A DNA stretch of 64,000 nucleotides. It comes from JACPNO01 sp963825405. GTDB taxonomy: Bacteria; Acidobacteriota; Terriglobia; Bryobacterales; Bryobacteraceae. Of the stretch, positions 9,125 to 17,512 are shown in pieces. Under the pieces are notes generated by a model that saw nothing but the letters and a program-made list of their open reading frames with translations, was not told where the DNA came from and ran no database searches. The stretch covers positions 124,001-188,000 of the forward strand of contig CAWGTB010000001.1 of NCBI GenBank assembly GCA_963825405.1. The letters are read 5' to 3'. Every line of letters begins with the position of its first letter. Positions within the stretch are counted from its first letter, which is position 1. The position numbers and the translations under genes were made by a program.

Positions 9125-10103
9125 TTACGCTGTCCAAAGCTCTGCGTTTAATAGATTTGGCGGACGCCTGCCCTCCAGCCCGGCCACCACATTCTCCGCG
9201 GCCATCATGCACATCTTGAGGCGAGTGGCTACGGACGCGCTCGCAATGTGAGGCGCTACCACCACGTTGTCCAGCTTCAACAATGTGGGGTGAACTTTGG
9301 GTTCCTGCTCGAATACGTCGAGCGCCGCGCCGGCGATCACGCCTTGTTCGAGCGCCGCGGCGAGCGCCGCCTCATCCACCACCGGACCGCGGGAAGAGTT
9401 CACCAGGATTGCGGTTTTCTTCATCAGCGCGAGCTGCGCAGCTCCGATCAGATGCCGCGTTTCCGCCGAAAGCGGCACATGCAGGCTGACGAAATCGGAT
9501 TCACGCAGCAGGCGCTCGGCGCTCACCAGTTCGGCGCCCAGCTCGCGCTCCACTTCTTCTGGTGCCCGCACCGCGTCGTGATAGAGGATGCGCATGGAGA
9601 ATCCACGCCCACGCCGGGCCATTGCCCGTCCGATGCGGCCCAGGCCAAAAATGCCTAGCGTGCTGTGATGCACGTCCTGGCCCAGTAGCAAATCGATGCT
9701 CCACTTATTCCACCTGCCGGAGTGCACAAACTCGTGACCCTCCACCACGCGGCGCGCGCCCGCCATCAGTAGGGCGAAGGCGAAATCGGCAGTGGTGTCG
9801 GTGAGCACGTCGGGCGTGTTGGTGACGAAAATTTTCCGCTTGGTGGCGGCGGGCACGTCCACGTTGTCGAATCCCACGGCGACATTCGATATCACGCGCA
9901 GGTCCGGCAGTTTTTCGAGCACCGGCGGCGTGAACTTGTCGGTGAGCTGGCTCGACGATGCCCTGTTTGCCCTGGATGCGCCGCATTAATTCTTCGGCGG
10001 GCAAACCGTCGTCGGTCTCTACGTATTCCACCTCTGCGTGCTGTTTCAAGTAGTCAATAGCTTGCTGGAAAATGCGTTTGGTTACGAGTACGGATGATTT
10101 CAT
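9125..10103 (-). CDS. D-2-hydroxyacid dehydrogenase, glyoxylate/hydroxypyruvate reductase type (one frameshift)
   Basis: NAD(P)-dependent D-2-hydroxyacid dehydrogenase of about 325 residues, reducing a 2-oxoacid such as glyoxylate or hydroxypyruvate. The N-terminal catalytic half starts MKSSVLVTKRIF at ATG 10103. The Rossmann half has LGIFGLGRIGRAMARR. The catalytic triad is visible as Arg in NSSRGPVVDE, Glu in DVFEQEP and His in VAPHIASAS. The frame changes near 9945-9955 (net +1): removing one base gives GIV..QLTDKFTPPVLEKLPDLRVISN without a gap. It is divergent from the gene at 10172, another oxidoreductase. The exact substrate is not readable. Confidence 0.85.
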
Positions 10104-10171
10104 GGGGATCGGCAATTGTCGCATACGCCCGCGCCATCGTACAATTGCGGATTCCGGCGGGAGGAATATCG

Positions 10172-11065
10172 ATGGCAAAGCTCGGCTTCTTAGGATTAGG
10201 ACTGATGGGGTATCCGATGGCGCGTAACTTACTGCGCGCCGGACACCAGGTAGCGCTATGGTCGAACACCGCGGCCAAGGCCAAGGAATTGGCGGAGGCG
10301 GAGAAGGGCCTTTTCTGCGATACACCCAAGCAGGTGGCAGCGCAGTCTGAATGCACCTTTGTATGCGTCGGCGATACGGCGATGTCGGAAGAGGTGATCC
10401 TGGGTCCCGGAGGCGTCATCGAAGGCGCGCAGGCGGGCAGCGTAGTAGCCGATGCCTCGACCATCTCTCCCAGCGCCAGCCGCAAGATGGCCGCCAAGCT
10501 TACCGCCAAAGGTGTGCACTTCCTGGACGCCCCCTGTACCGGCTCAACGCCGGGCGCGACCGGCGGCACCCTCACCTTTATGGTGGGTGGTGACAAGGCA
10601 ATCCTCGACCGCATCCGCCCGTGGATGGAAGTGATGGGAAAACGCATCTATCACTGTGGCGGCCCGGGCATGGGATTGAGTGCCAAACTCACCCAGAATC
10701 TGGTGCTTTCCAATATCCTGCAGGCGTTTAATGAGGGCATCGTGTTGAGTACAAAGGCCGGAGTCGATCCGCAGCTCATGCTGGAAGTGCTTTCCAACAG
10801 CGCCGCCAAGTCCGGATTGATCGAATATAAGGCGCCCTTTGTCCTGAAGCGCGACTTCACCACCAATTTCTCCGTAAAATGGATGGACAAGGACATCGGA
10901 TTGATGCTGGAAGCCGGTAAAGAGCTCGGCGTACCCCTCCCGCTGACCGGTTTGACCAGGCAATTGTTCCAGGCAGCCATCGCTCAAGGACACGGAGACG
11001 AGGATATCTGCTCTACTATCAAGGTATTAGAATCACTGGCCAAAGTTGAAGTAAAACACTCCTAA
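10172..11065 (+). CDS. NAD-binding beta-hydroxyacid dehydrogenase (3-HIBADH/GLYR family)
   Basis: 297-residue member of the 3-hydroxyisobutyrate dehydrogenase / glyoxylate-succinate semialdehyde reductase family. It has the N-terminal Rossmann motif GFLGLGLMGYPMARNLL, the substrate-binding loop DAPCTGSTPGATGGTLT, and the catalytic Lys in KLTQNLVLSNILQAF. The C-terminal all-helical domain is complete. ATG 10172 is chosen because GGGAGGAATATCG sits just upstream; the frame continues upstream without homology. Likely a soluble cytoplasmic reductase of small aldehyde-acids, but which one cannot be decided. Confidence 0.88.
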   Translation: MAKLGFLGLGLMGYPMARNLLRAGHQVALWSNTAAKAKELAEAEKGLFCDTPKQVAAQSECTFVCVGDTAMSEEVILGPGGVIEGAQAGSVVADASTISPSASRKMAAKLTAKGVHFLDAPCTGSTPGATGGTLTFMVGGDKAILDRIRPWMEVMGKRIYHCGGPGMGLSAKLTQNLVLSNILQAFNEGIVLSTKAGVDPQLMLEVLSNSAAKSGLIEYKAPFVLKRDFTTNFSVKWMDKDIGLMLEAGKELGVPLPLTGLTRQLFQAAIAQGHGDEDICSTIKVLESLAKVEVKHS

Positions 11066-11120
11066 GAAAATACAAAATTCTGTTGCTTTTTGAAAGATCC
11101 TCTTCTAATATTGGAATCAA

Positions 11121-11192
11121 GCCGGGGGGGAAACTCCCACCAAAGCGAGACTAACCTCTAACGTAAAGACCCCTGAAGCAATCCTCCCCGGC
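11121..11192 (+). other. possible structured RNA leader upstream of dxr
   Basis: GCCGGGGGGG (11121-11130) can pair with CCTCCCCGGC (11183-11192), ten pairs including one G-U, closing a 52-base interior. It lies about 120 bases before the dxr start. I compared it by eye with the common riboswitch cores and found no convincing match. Low confidence that it is functional. Confidence 0.25.
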
Positions 11193-11313
11193 GCTAATCC
11201 AACTCACATGGGGGAAAAGGGGTTCCAAAAATCAGATTTGTGAACTTAGCCTACTTGGAAGTGAAACGCGGCTTCCATGTTATGATTCTCACAGTCACGC
11301 CTCCCAGGGGCTC

Positions 11314-12503
11314 ATGCAGAATCTTTGCATCTTAGGATCGACCGGGTCGATCGGCACCAGCACGCTGGACGTCCTCCGGCAAAACCAACACCAATACGGG
11401 GTGTACGCGCTCGTCGCGGGGCGCAATATCGACCTGCTTTGCAACGCAGATCCAGGAATTCAAACCCAAAATTGCGGTGGTGGAAACCGCCACTGGCGTC
11501 GATGCTCTGCAAGCCAGCCTGGCGCAATCGGGAATGCCGCGGGCGAGTTGGCCTGAGTTGCTTTGGGGAGCGCCGGCGCGCGTCCAGGTAGCGGCGGCAG
11601 GGGAAGTCGACGTGGTCATTTCCGCCATCGTCGGGCGTGGCTGGCCTCGAAGCCACCTATGAGGCGGTCCGCGCCGGCAAGCGGGTGGCGCTGGCCAACA
11701 AGGAAGTGCTGGTTTCCGCCGGTAAACTGGTAATGGACGCCGTGCAGGCGGCAGGGACCGAGTTGCTCCCGGTCGACAGCGAACATAACGGTGCGCATCA
11801 ATGTCTGCGCGGGGGGCGTGCGGGAGTCACCAAGCTGATTCTCACCGCTTCCGGCGGACCCTTCCGTACTACCCCGGCCAGCCAGTTGAGTTCAGTGACA
11901 CCGGAACAGGCGCTACAGCATCCAACATGGAAGATGGGGAATCGCATAACGATCGATTCGGCCACTTTAATGAACAAGGGATTCGAGGTAATCGAGGCTT
12001 GCTGGTTGTTCGGGTTCGCGCCTTCGGAGGTGGAGGTGGTGATCCACCCGCAGTCTTCCGTTCATGCCATGATTGAGTATAACGACGGCAGCGTGATTGC
12101 CCAGATTTGCGCCACCGACATGCGGATGCCGATACAATACGCGCTGACTTATCCCGAGCGCCAGGCAGCGCCCGTTGCCAAGATGGACTGGCGGCAGGCG
12201 CGGCACTGGGAATTCGGACCTCCCGATTTCGAGAAGTTTCCCCTGCTCAAGGTGGCGTATCGCTGCCAGGAAACCGGTGGCAGTGCAACTTGCACGCTGA
12301 ACGCAGCCGACGAAGTGGCGGTAGAGGCGTTCCTGCAAAGGAGAATCAGCTTTCCGTCGATCTCCCGGGTGGTAGAGGAAACGCTGTCGCGAATGGGGGT
12401 GCGGCAGCCGCAATCGATTGGCGATATTCTGGAAGTAGATAGGGAATCGCGCTCCGTGGCGCGCGAACTGTGTGCCGCTGATGTTGCTGCTGGCGTTGTA
12501 TAG
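11314..12503 (+). CDS. dxr: 1-deoxy-D-xylulose 5-phosphate reductoisomerase (two frameshifts)
   Basis: Dxr converts DXP to MEP with NADPH, the second step of the non-mevalonate isoprenoid pathway. The start MQNLCILGSTGSIG holds the NADPH loop. Then come VALANKEVLVSAG, VDSEHNGAHQCL (metal and substrate), SGGPFR, TWKMGNRITIDSATLMNKG and a complete C-terminal domain. Two single-base gains break the frame: near 11441, in the T run of CTGCTTTGCAACG, and near 11628, at GTCGGGCGTGG. Removing one base at each restores NIDLLATQIQEFKPKIA and IVGVAGLEATYEA. Since dxr is normally essential, these are probably sequence errors. rseP follows after 18 bases, a common dxr-rseP arrangement. Confidence 0.93.
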
Positions 12504-12521
12504 GCGAGAAAGCCAAATTTT

Positions 12522-13847
12522 ATGCACTTTTTTGAAAACGTACTCTGGCTGCTGGTTCTGATTGGCGTGATGATCCTGATCCACGAGGCCGGCCATTTTT
12601 GGGCCGCCCGCTGGTTCGACGTGCGGGTAGAGACGTTCAGCTTCGGCTTCGGTCCGCGCCTGTTCGGATTTAAGCGCGGCGAAACCGATTACCGTTTTTC
12701 GCTGATCCTGTTCGGCGGTTATGTCAAGATGAGCGGCGAGCAACCGGGCGAGGAAGGCGCCGGCGATCCGCGCGGTATTCTCGCCAAGCCACGCTGGCAG
12801 CGCCTGATTATTGCCTTCGCCGGCCCGTTCATGAACGTGATCCTGGCCGTCGGTTTGTTGGCGGGATTGTTCATGGTGAAGTACGAGAAACTTGCCACCG
12901 CCGATGACCCGGCCGTGATCGGTTTTGTGATGCACGATTCCGCCGCTGCCAAGGCCGGGCTGCGTGCCGGCGATAAGATTACGCGGATCGATGGCAAGGA
13001 CAATCCCAACTGGGAAGATATCACCCTTAAGGAAATCGCCAGCTCCCAGCGCCCGTTGGACGTTACGGTCGAGCGCGATGGCAAGAGCATTCCCGTGCTG
13101 GTGACGCCGGTGCTCGAAGAACGCAGCGGCATGGGTTTCGCCGGCTGGGCGGAAAGAGCCGACATTCAAGTAGGCAGCGTTTCGCCGGGGATGCCGGCGG
13201 AGAAAGCCGGGCTGCAGAAGGGCGATCTGCTCCTGAGCGCCGGCGGACAGCCCATCCATTCCCGCTATACCCTGCAGGAAGTGATCAAAAACGGCGAAGG
13301 CAAGCCGGTCGTGATTGAATACGAACGCAACGGCGTCCAAAGCAGCGTCACTGTGCAGCCGCAGTTCACCAAGCTTGACGGCACGGAACGCTGGGTCATC
13401 GGCGTGGGTCCCGACGCTCGCATGAAGATCATCACCACCCGCCTGTCTCTGACCGAGGCGCTTCGCGAATCCACCCGCCAGAACGTCAAGAGCGCCGGTC
13501 TGATTTTTCAGTTCCTGCGTGGAATTGTCGAGCGCCGGATGTCGCCCAAGTCGCTCGACGGGCCGATTCGCATTGCGCAGCTTTCCGGCGATGCGGCGCG
13601 CAATGGTCCTTCTGCATTTTTCCTGCTGATGTCCATGGTGAGCCTCAACCTGGCCATCTTTAACTTGCTCCCCATCCCGATCCTTGACGGCGGCGTGATC
13701 ATGATGCTTCTGGTTGAGATGCTGCTGGGCCGCGACTTGAGCCTACGCGTGAAAGAAGCCGTTTTTAAGGTGGGATTTGTTTTTCTGATGGTCGTGGTGG
13801 CGTTCGTGCTTTATAACGACATCACAAAGATCCTGCCGGCGGGCTGA
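12522..13847 (+). CDS. rseP: RIP metalloprotease RseP (site-2 protease)
   Basis: Inner-membrane zinc protease of 441 residues that cleaves anti-sigma factors and leftover signal peptides within the membrane. The zinc motif HEAGH lies at residues 21-25 in the first membrane segment. The third ligand region NLLPIPILDGG is near residue 385. Two PDZ domains sit between them (KAGLRAGDKITRIDG and KAGLQKGDLLLSAGG). The final membrane segment is intact. It is the second gene of a dxr-rseP unit and is followed by a terminator-like hairpin. Confidence 0.95.
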   Translation: MHFFENVLWLLVLIGVMILIHEAGHFWAARWFDVRVETFSFGFGPRLFGFKRGETDYRFSLILFGGYVKMSGEQPGEEGAGDPRGILAKPRWQRLIIAFAGPFMNVILAVGLLAGLFMVKYEKLATADDPAVIGFVMHDSAAAKAGLRAGDKITRIDGKDNPNWEDITLKEIASSQRPLDVTVERDGKSIPVLVTPVLEERSGMGFAGWAERADIQVGSVSPGMPAEKAGLQKGDLLLSAGGQPIHSRYTLQEVIKNGEGKPVVIEYERNGVQSSVTVQPQFTKLDGTERWVIGVGPDARMKIITTRLSLTEALRESTRQNVKSAGLIFQFLRGIVERRMSPKSLDGPIRIAQLSGDAARNGPSAFFLLMSMVSLNLAIFNLLPIPILDGGVIMMLLVEMLLGRDLSLRVKEAVFKVGFVFLMVVVAFVLYNDITKILPAG

Positions 13848-13850
13848 AGT

Positions 13851-13876
13851 GGGGCAGGTCCCCGACCTGCCTTTTC
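13851..13876 (+). terminator. hairpin with T-run after rseP
   Basis: GGCAGGTC (13853-13860) and GACCTGCC (13864-13871) form a perfect 8-pair stem with a CCC loop, followed by TTTT. It lies 3 bases after the rseP stop and fits a rho-independent terminator, although the T-run is short. A partial further copy (GGCAGGTC) follows at about 13885. Confidence 0.55.
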
Positions 13877-13945
13877 AAATCCTTGGCAGGTCACAAAACA
13901 GAATCCCCCGGTCAACGTCCAACATCTGGTAACCTGAGCCTTTGC

Positions 13946-15524
13946 ATGGAATGTAGCTGCGTCCCCCACTTCGAGCTTCCCAATCCCAGCAAGCTTTTTT
14001 TAGACTTGGTCTATCATTCCGATCGCGTTCGCTCCTTCTATCCTTACAATCCACATGATCCGGCGTCGTTCCAGGCGGCCGCGTCGCAAATCAATCTGAG
14101 CCCGGAACGGCGCGCGGCGCTGGTTGCGGCTTTGCGCCAGAGGAACGGCGACAGTCCTTCGCTCGCTTTGTTGGCCCAGCCCGGAACGGTGGCAGTGGTT
14201 ACGGGACAGCAGGTGGGCCTGTTCTCAGGGCCGGCTTACACAATTTACAAAGCCCTCACCGCAGCGAAGCTGGCGCAGGATTTGACCGCGCGCGGCATCA
14301 ATGCGGTCCCGGTCTTCTGGCTGGCTACCGAAGATCACGATTTCGCCGAAATCAACCACACCTGGGTGTTCGACTCCACGCACCAGGCGCACAAACTGGA
14401 AATTGACGGAGCCTGGTCGTCGAGCCAGCCCGTGGGCGGAGTGCCGGTGACCGCGCCGCCGATCGATGCCTTGCGGCAGGCGCTGTCCGGATTTCCCTTC
14501 GGCGAGGAAGTTACGGCGCTCGCGGCGGAGGCCTACCAGCCCGGGCCGCCCGCTGGGCGAAGCGTTCGGCGCGCTGCTGAAACGGCTGCTTCCGTCTTTC
14601 GATATTTTGCTGATCGATCCTATGGACGTCGCGGTCCGCGCATTAGGCGCGGGGGCGATTCGTCTGGCGCTGGATAATGCCCCGGAGCTGAAGCGCCTGG
14701 TGCTCGAACGCAACAGGCAACTCGTCGACGCGGGCTATCACGCCCAGGTGCATGTCGAAGCCGACACGTCGTTCTTCTTTCTGCTCGAAAATGGCAAGCG
14801 GCTCGGATTGCGCCAGCAGGGGCGGGATTACCTGGCGCAGGGGCGGCGCATATCGACCGAAGAGCTGATGGAACGCGCCGAGCAAATTTCTCCCAACGCC
14901 CTGCTGCGGCCGGTGGTGCAGGATTCGATTCTGCCCACGGTCGCGTACATCGGCGGACCGGCGGAGTTGGCGTATCTGGCGCAATCGGAAGTGATCTATC
15001 GCCGCATCCTGGGCCGCATGCCGGTGGCGCTGAGCCGCAGCGGATTCACTCTGCTCGACGCCAAGAGCTGCAAGTTGATGACGCGCTACCAGCTATCGCT
15101 GGCCGATATTTTTCATGGCGATGAAGCCCTTCGCGAACACATCGCCACTGGCCTGGTGCCGCCGGCGGTGGGAAAAGCGCTGGAAGATTCCAAGAGCGCA
15201 ACCGCGCGCGCCATCGCGGGCCTGGAGACGGCCCTCGTGGCTTTCGATCCTACGCTCGCCAACGCCATGCAGCGCAGCAGCCGCAAGATTGAATATCAGC
15301 TCACCAAGATGGGGCGCAAGATAGCCCGCGAGACTCTAGCCCGCGATGAAAGGGCGGGACGCGATGCCGCGTCGCTCTCGGGCCTGATCTATCCGTATAA
15401 GCATTTGCAGGAGCGGCTGTATTCGATCCTTCCCTTTCTGGCAAAACATGGCCTGGATCTGATCCCGCAACTGTACGAAAATACCCACCTGGAATGCCCG
15501 GACCATCAACTGCTCGTCATCTAG
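13946..15524 (+). CDS. bshC: bacillithiol biosynthesis cysteine-adding enzyme (one frameshift)
   Basis: BshC adds cysteine to GlcN-malate in the last step of bacillithiol synthesis. The roughly 526-residue product has the family hallmarks TGQQVGLFSGPAYTIYKALTA, VFWLATEDHDFAEI, the long C-terminal coiled segment and the ending LIYPYKHLQERLYS. ATG 13946 gives MECSCVPHFELPNPSK; the frame extends upstream without homology. A net +1 change near 14545, at CCCGGGCCGCCCGC, splits it: removing one base gives GRPLGEAFGALL. Bacillithiol genes are known in Acidobacteria and Deinococcus as well as Firmicutes. bshA and bshB are not in the window. Confidence 0.92.
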
Positions 15525-15540
15525 AAATTCCAACGACTCC

Positions 15541-16314
15541 ATGAAAAAAAATATCGTTAAACAAGCGTTACAAGAAGGCAAAGTGCAACTGGGAACCGGC
15601 TTCGGCCAGTTCCGCTCCCCGGAAGTGCCGCGAATGCTGGCCGCCGCTGGATTTCAGTGGGCGTTCATCGACACCGAGCATGGCGGGTTCGATCTGGAAA
15701 CCGTGCAGGATATCTGCCGCGTATCGAATTTGTGCGGCCTGTCGCCCATCGTGCGCGTCGGCGATCTGCAATATTCGCTCGTTGCGCGCTCACTCGATTG
15801 CGGCGCGCAGGGAATTATTTTCCCGCGCGTGGAATCGCCCGAGCTGCTGGCCAAGGCCGTGAGCTGGACCAAGTTTCCGCCCGCCGGCATTCGCGGCTAT
15901 GGCCTCGGCGCCTGGCAGGTTGACTATGAGCCGCTGAAGTTCCCCGAGATCATCGCGCACTACAACGCCAACAACATGGTGGTGCTGCAGATCGAGACCC
16001 GCAAGGCGCTCGATGCCCGCGATGAGCTGCTGTCGGTTCCCGGCGTGGACACGGTGCTGATCGGTCCCGCCGATCTATCGATCTCGCTGGGCGTGCCCGG
16101 TGAGTTTCAACATCCCAAAATGGTTGAAGCCATTGAAGCCGTGCGCGACAGTTGCAAGAAGCACGGCGTGGTGCCGGGAATCCAGACGCGCAATCCCGCT
16201 CTGGCACGTTTCTGGAAAGAGCGCGGCATGCTGTTCCTGGGATGCAGCAGCGACGCCGCCATGCTCATTGAGCGCGCCGCCGAGCTGATCACACAGATCA
16301 ACGCCCCGGCTTAG
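15541..16314 (+). CDS. HpcH/HpaI family class II pyruvate aldolase
   Basis: 257-residue metal-dependent aldolase of the HpcH/HpaI family, which cleaves 4-hydroxy-2-oxo acids to pyruvate (or its analogue) and an aldehyde. Visible are FIDTEHGGFD with the base His, the metal ligands Glu in IIFPRVESPE and Asp in IGPADLSISLG, and the glycine-rich GIRGYG loop. The substrate may be a 2-keto-3-deoxy sugar acid, or 2,4-dihydroxyheptenedioate as in homoprotocatechuate breakdown, whose other genes lie near 44-49 kb. Start ATG 15541, 16 bases after bshC. Confidence 0.85.
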   Translation: MKKNIVKQALQEGKVQLGTGFGQFRSPEVPRMLAAAGFQWAFIDTEHGGFDLETVQDICRVSNLCGLSPIVRVGDLQYSLVARSLDCGAQGIIFPRVESPELLAKAVSWTKFPPAGIRGYGLGAWQVDYEPLKFPEIIAHYNANNMVVLQIETRKALDARDELLSVPGVDTVLIGPADLSISLGVPGEFQHPKMVEAIEAVRDSCKKHGVVPGIQTRNPALARFWKERGMLFLGCSSDAAMLIERAAELITQINAPA

Positions 16315-16439
16315 CGGGCGTATTTCCGCAAGAACAACGAGAGCGCCAGCAGGGCCACCCCAATTGCCAGATAGTCGGGTGGGTGGGTCACAGGCATTGC
16401 CATGTCCGGAGGGTACAGCTGTCGGGAGCCGCGGGCCAT
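16311..16439 (-). CDS. possible 42-aa tail-anchor peptide next to the CAAX-like protease
   Basis: Short minus-strand frame from ATG 16439 (or ATG 16403, 30 aa) to TAA 16311. It ends in a single hydrophobic helix followed by a basic tail: PPDYLAIGVALLALSLFLRK then YAR. This shape (turn-forming Pro residues, membrane helix, basic end) is like sortase or exosortase sorting tails. It overlaps the 3' end of the aldolase gene on the other strand and has no clear ribosome site, so it may not be translated. Confidence 0.25.
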   Translation of the reverse strand: MARGSRQLYPPDMAMPVTHPPDYLAIGVALLALSLFLRKYAR

Positions 16440-16508
16440 GGAACCTGTGGTCTAATCGGTAACTGACAACGCGCCACGTTGCAGTAGCACTGAAGTACCA
16501 GAACTGAC

Positions 16509-17186
16509 ATGAGCGAACCGATCACCAGGCATCCGGCCTTCCCCTATGTCGCCGGAATGGCTGCTTACCTTGCGCTGATTGCGGTCGACCGCTATCTTCC
16601 CTTCGGTCCGTTGGTGCAATTCGCGCTGCGATTTTTTCTGGTGCTGGCGGTTCTGATTTTCGCGTCGCGCGACGTTATCACGCTGCGGCCTTCCCATGCG
16701 CTGGCCAGCATTCTAGTGGGTGTGGGCGTCTTTTTCCTTTGGGTAGGACCCGATTATCTCTGGCCGGCCTATCGCAGCCACTGGCTTTTCAGCAACAGCC
16801 TGGTGGGCGTGCCCCGTAGTTCGATCGACCCCGCAGCCAAGGGCAATTCGCCGGTTATTCTGTTTCGCGTGCTGTCGAGTGTAATCACCGTGCCGGTTCT
16901 TGAAGAGCTTTTCTGGCGCGGCTGGCTCATGCGCTGGCTGGTGGACAAAGACTTCCTCAAGGTGCCGCTGGGCCGTTACACTCCGATGTCGTTCTGGGTG
17001 GTGGCGCTGCTGTTCGCCTCCGAGCACGGTTCGTACTGGGAAGTGGGCTTGCTAACCGGCATTATTTACAATGCGTGGATTATTCGTACGGAAAATCTGG
17101 CGGATTGTATCCTGGCGCATGCTGTAACCAATGCCTGCCTCGCGGCTTACGTTCTCAAAGCCGATCAATGGCAGTACTGGCTGTAA
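16509..17186 (+). CDS. CAAX prenyl protease-related membrane protein (CPBP, exosortase-associated type)
   Basis: 225-residue integral membrane protein with about six to eight helices. It carries the CPBP/ABI glutamate motif VPVLEELFWRGWLMRW (EExxxR) and the downstream motif LADCILAHAVTNA with the catalytic His and Asn. The pattern, including FASEHGSYWEVGLLTGIIYN, resembles the subfamily (TIGR03008) usually found with exosortase and PEP-CTERM protein-sorting systems. It probably cleaves a membrane or sorted peptide. No exosortase gene is in the window. Start ATG 16509; no strong ribosome site. Confidence 0.8.
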   Translation: MSEPITRHPAFPYVAGMAAYLALIAVDRYLPFGPLVQFALRFFLVLAVLIFASRDVITLRPSHALASILVGVGVFFLWVGPDYLWPAYRSHWLFSNSLVGVPRSSIDPAAKGNSPVILFRVLSSVITVPVLEELFWRGWLMRWLVDKDFLKVPLGRYTPMSFWVVALLFASEHGSYWEVGLLTGIIYNAWIIRTENLADCILAHAVTNACLAAYVLKADQWQYWL

Positions 17187-17321
17187 ACCGGATTCCCCGC
17201 AGGCGCGTCTATAAAAAAGACAGGGCCATTTATTTGTTTCCTTCTCCTGTCCGGGCGCCTTACGGACCGTCACGCTGAGTTGGGCGCGTGGCGGCCCGTG
17301 GGTTCCTGAAATCCTGGGGAC

Positions 17322-17351
17322 TTGCCAGCGGCAGGTTGGCCGCAGTATACT
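17322..17351 (+). promoter_or_regulatory. sigma-70-like promoter for aroF
   Basis: TTGCCA (17322-17327), an 18-base spacer and TATACT (17346-17351) form a good match to the -35/-10 pattern. It lies just upstream of a hairpin-rich leader ahead of the DAHP synthase gene. No activity evidence beyond the match. Confidence 0.45.
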
Positions 17352-17390
17352 GCTTTCCTGATGTCAGGGGCCTTCGCCAGTTCGTTTCTC

Positions 17391-17495
17391 TACCAGTTTT
17401 GGTACTTTACCAAGACCCGGTAGAGTGGCGTTGGTTCGGACCAAAGGGATAAAACGAAGCCAACCCACTCGAAAGAGTGGGTTTTTGTGTTTTTG
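17391..17495 (+). promoter_or_regulatory. attenuator-like leader with intrinsic terminator before aroF
   Basis: Four hairpins lie in tandem: 17391-17404 (TACCA/TGGTA), 17405-17425 (CTTTACC/GGTAGAG), 17431-17444 (TTGGT, TCGG loop, ACCAA), and 17462-17483 (AACCCACTC, GAAA loop, GAGTGGGTT), followed by TTTTGTGTTTTT. The last is a textbook intrinsic terminator, yet it stands only about 18 bases before the aroF start, so transcription must pass it. The UACC and GGUA segments could re-pair, which would suit attenuation. No T-box sequence or obvious leader peptide was found. Confidence 0.55.
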
Positions 17496-17512
17496 GGGAT
17501 AGGAGCCCCGCC

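Noticed and set aside
11121..11192. dxr leader stem as a known c-di-GMP or TPP riboswitch
   Set aside because: A short AACGTAAAGAC stretch faintly recalls the GEMM core, but the GGCAAACC half and the receptor loops are absent.
17391..17512. T-box riboswitch before aroF
   Set aside because: No T-box consensus (TGGNACCGCG-like) or specifier stem; only generic hairpins and a terminator.
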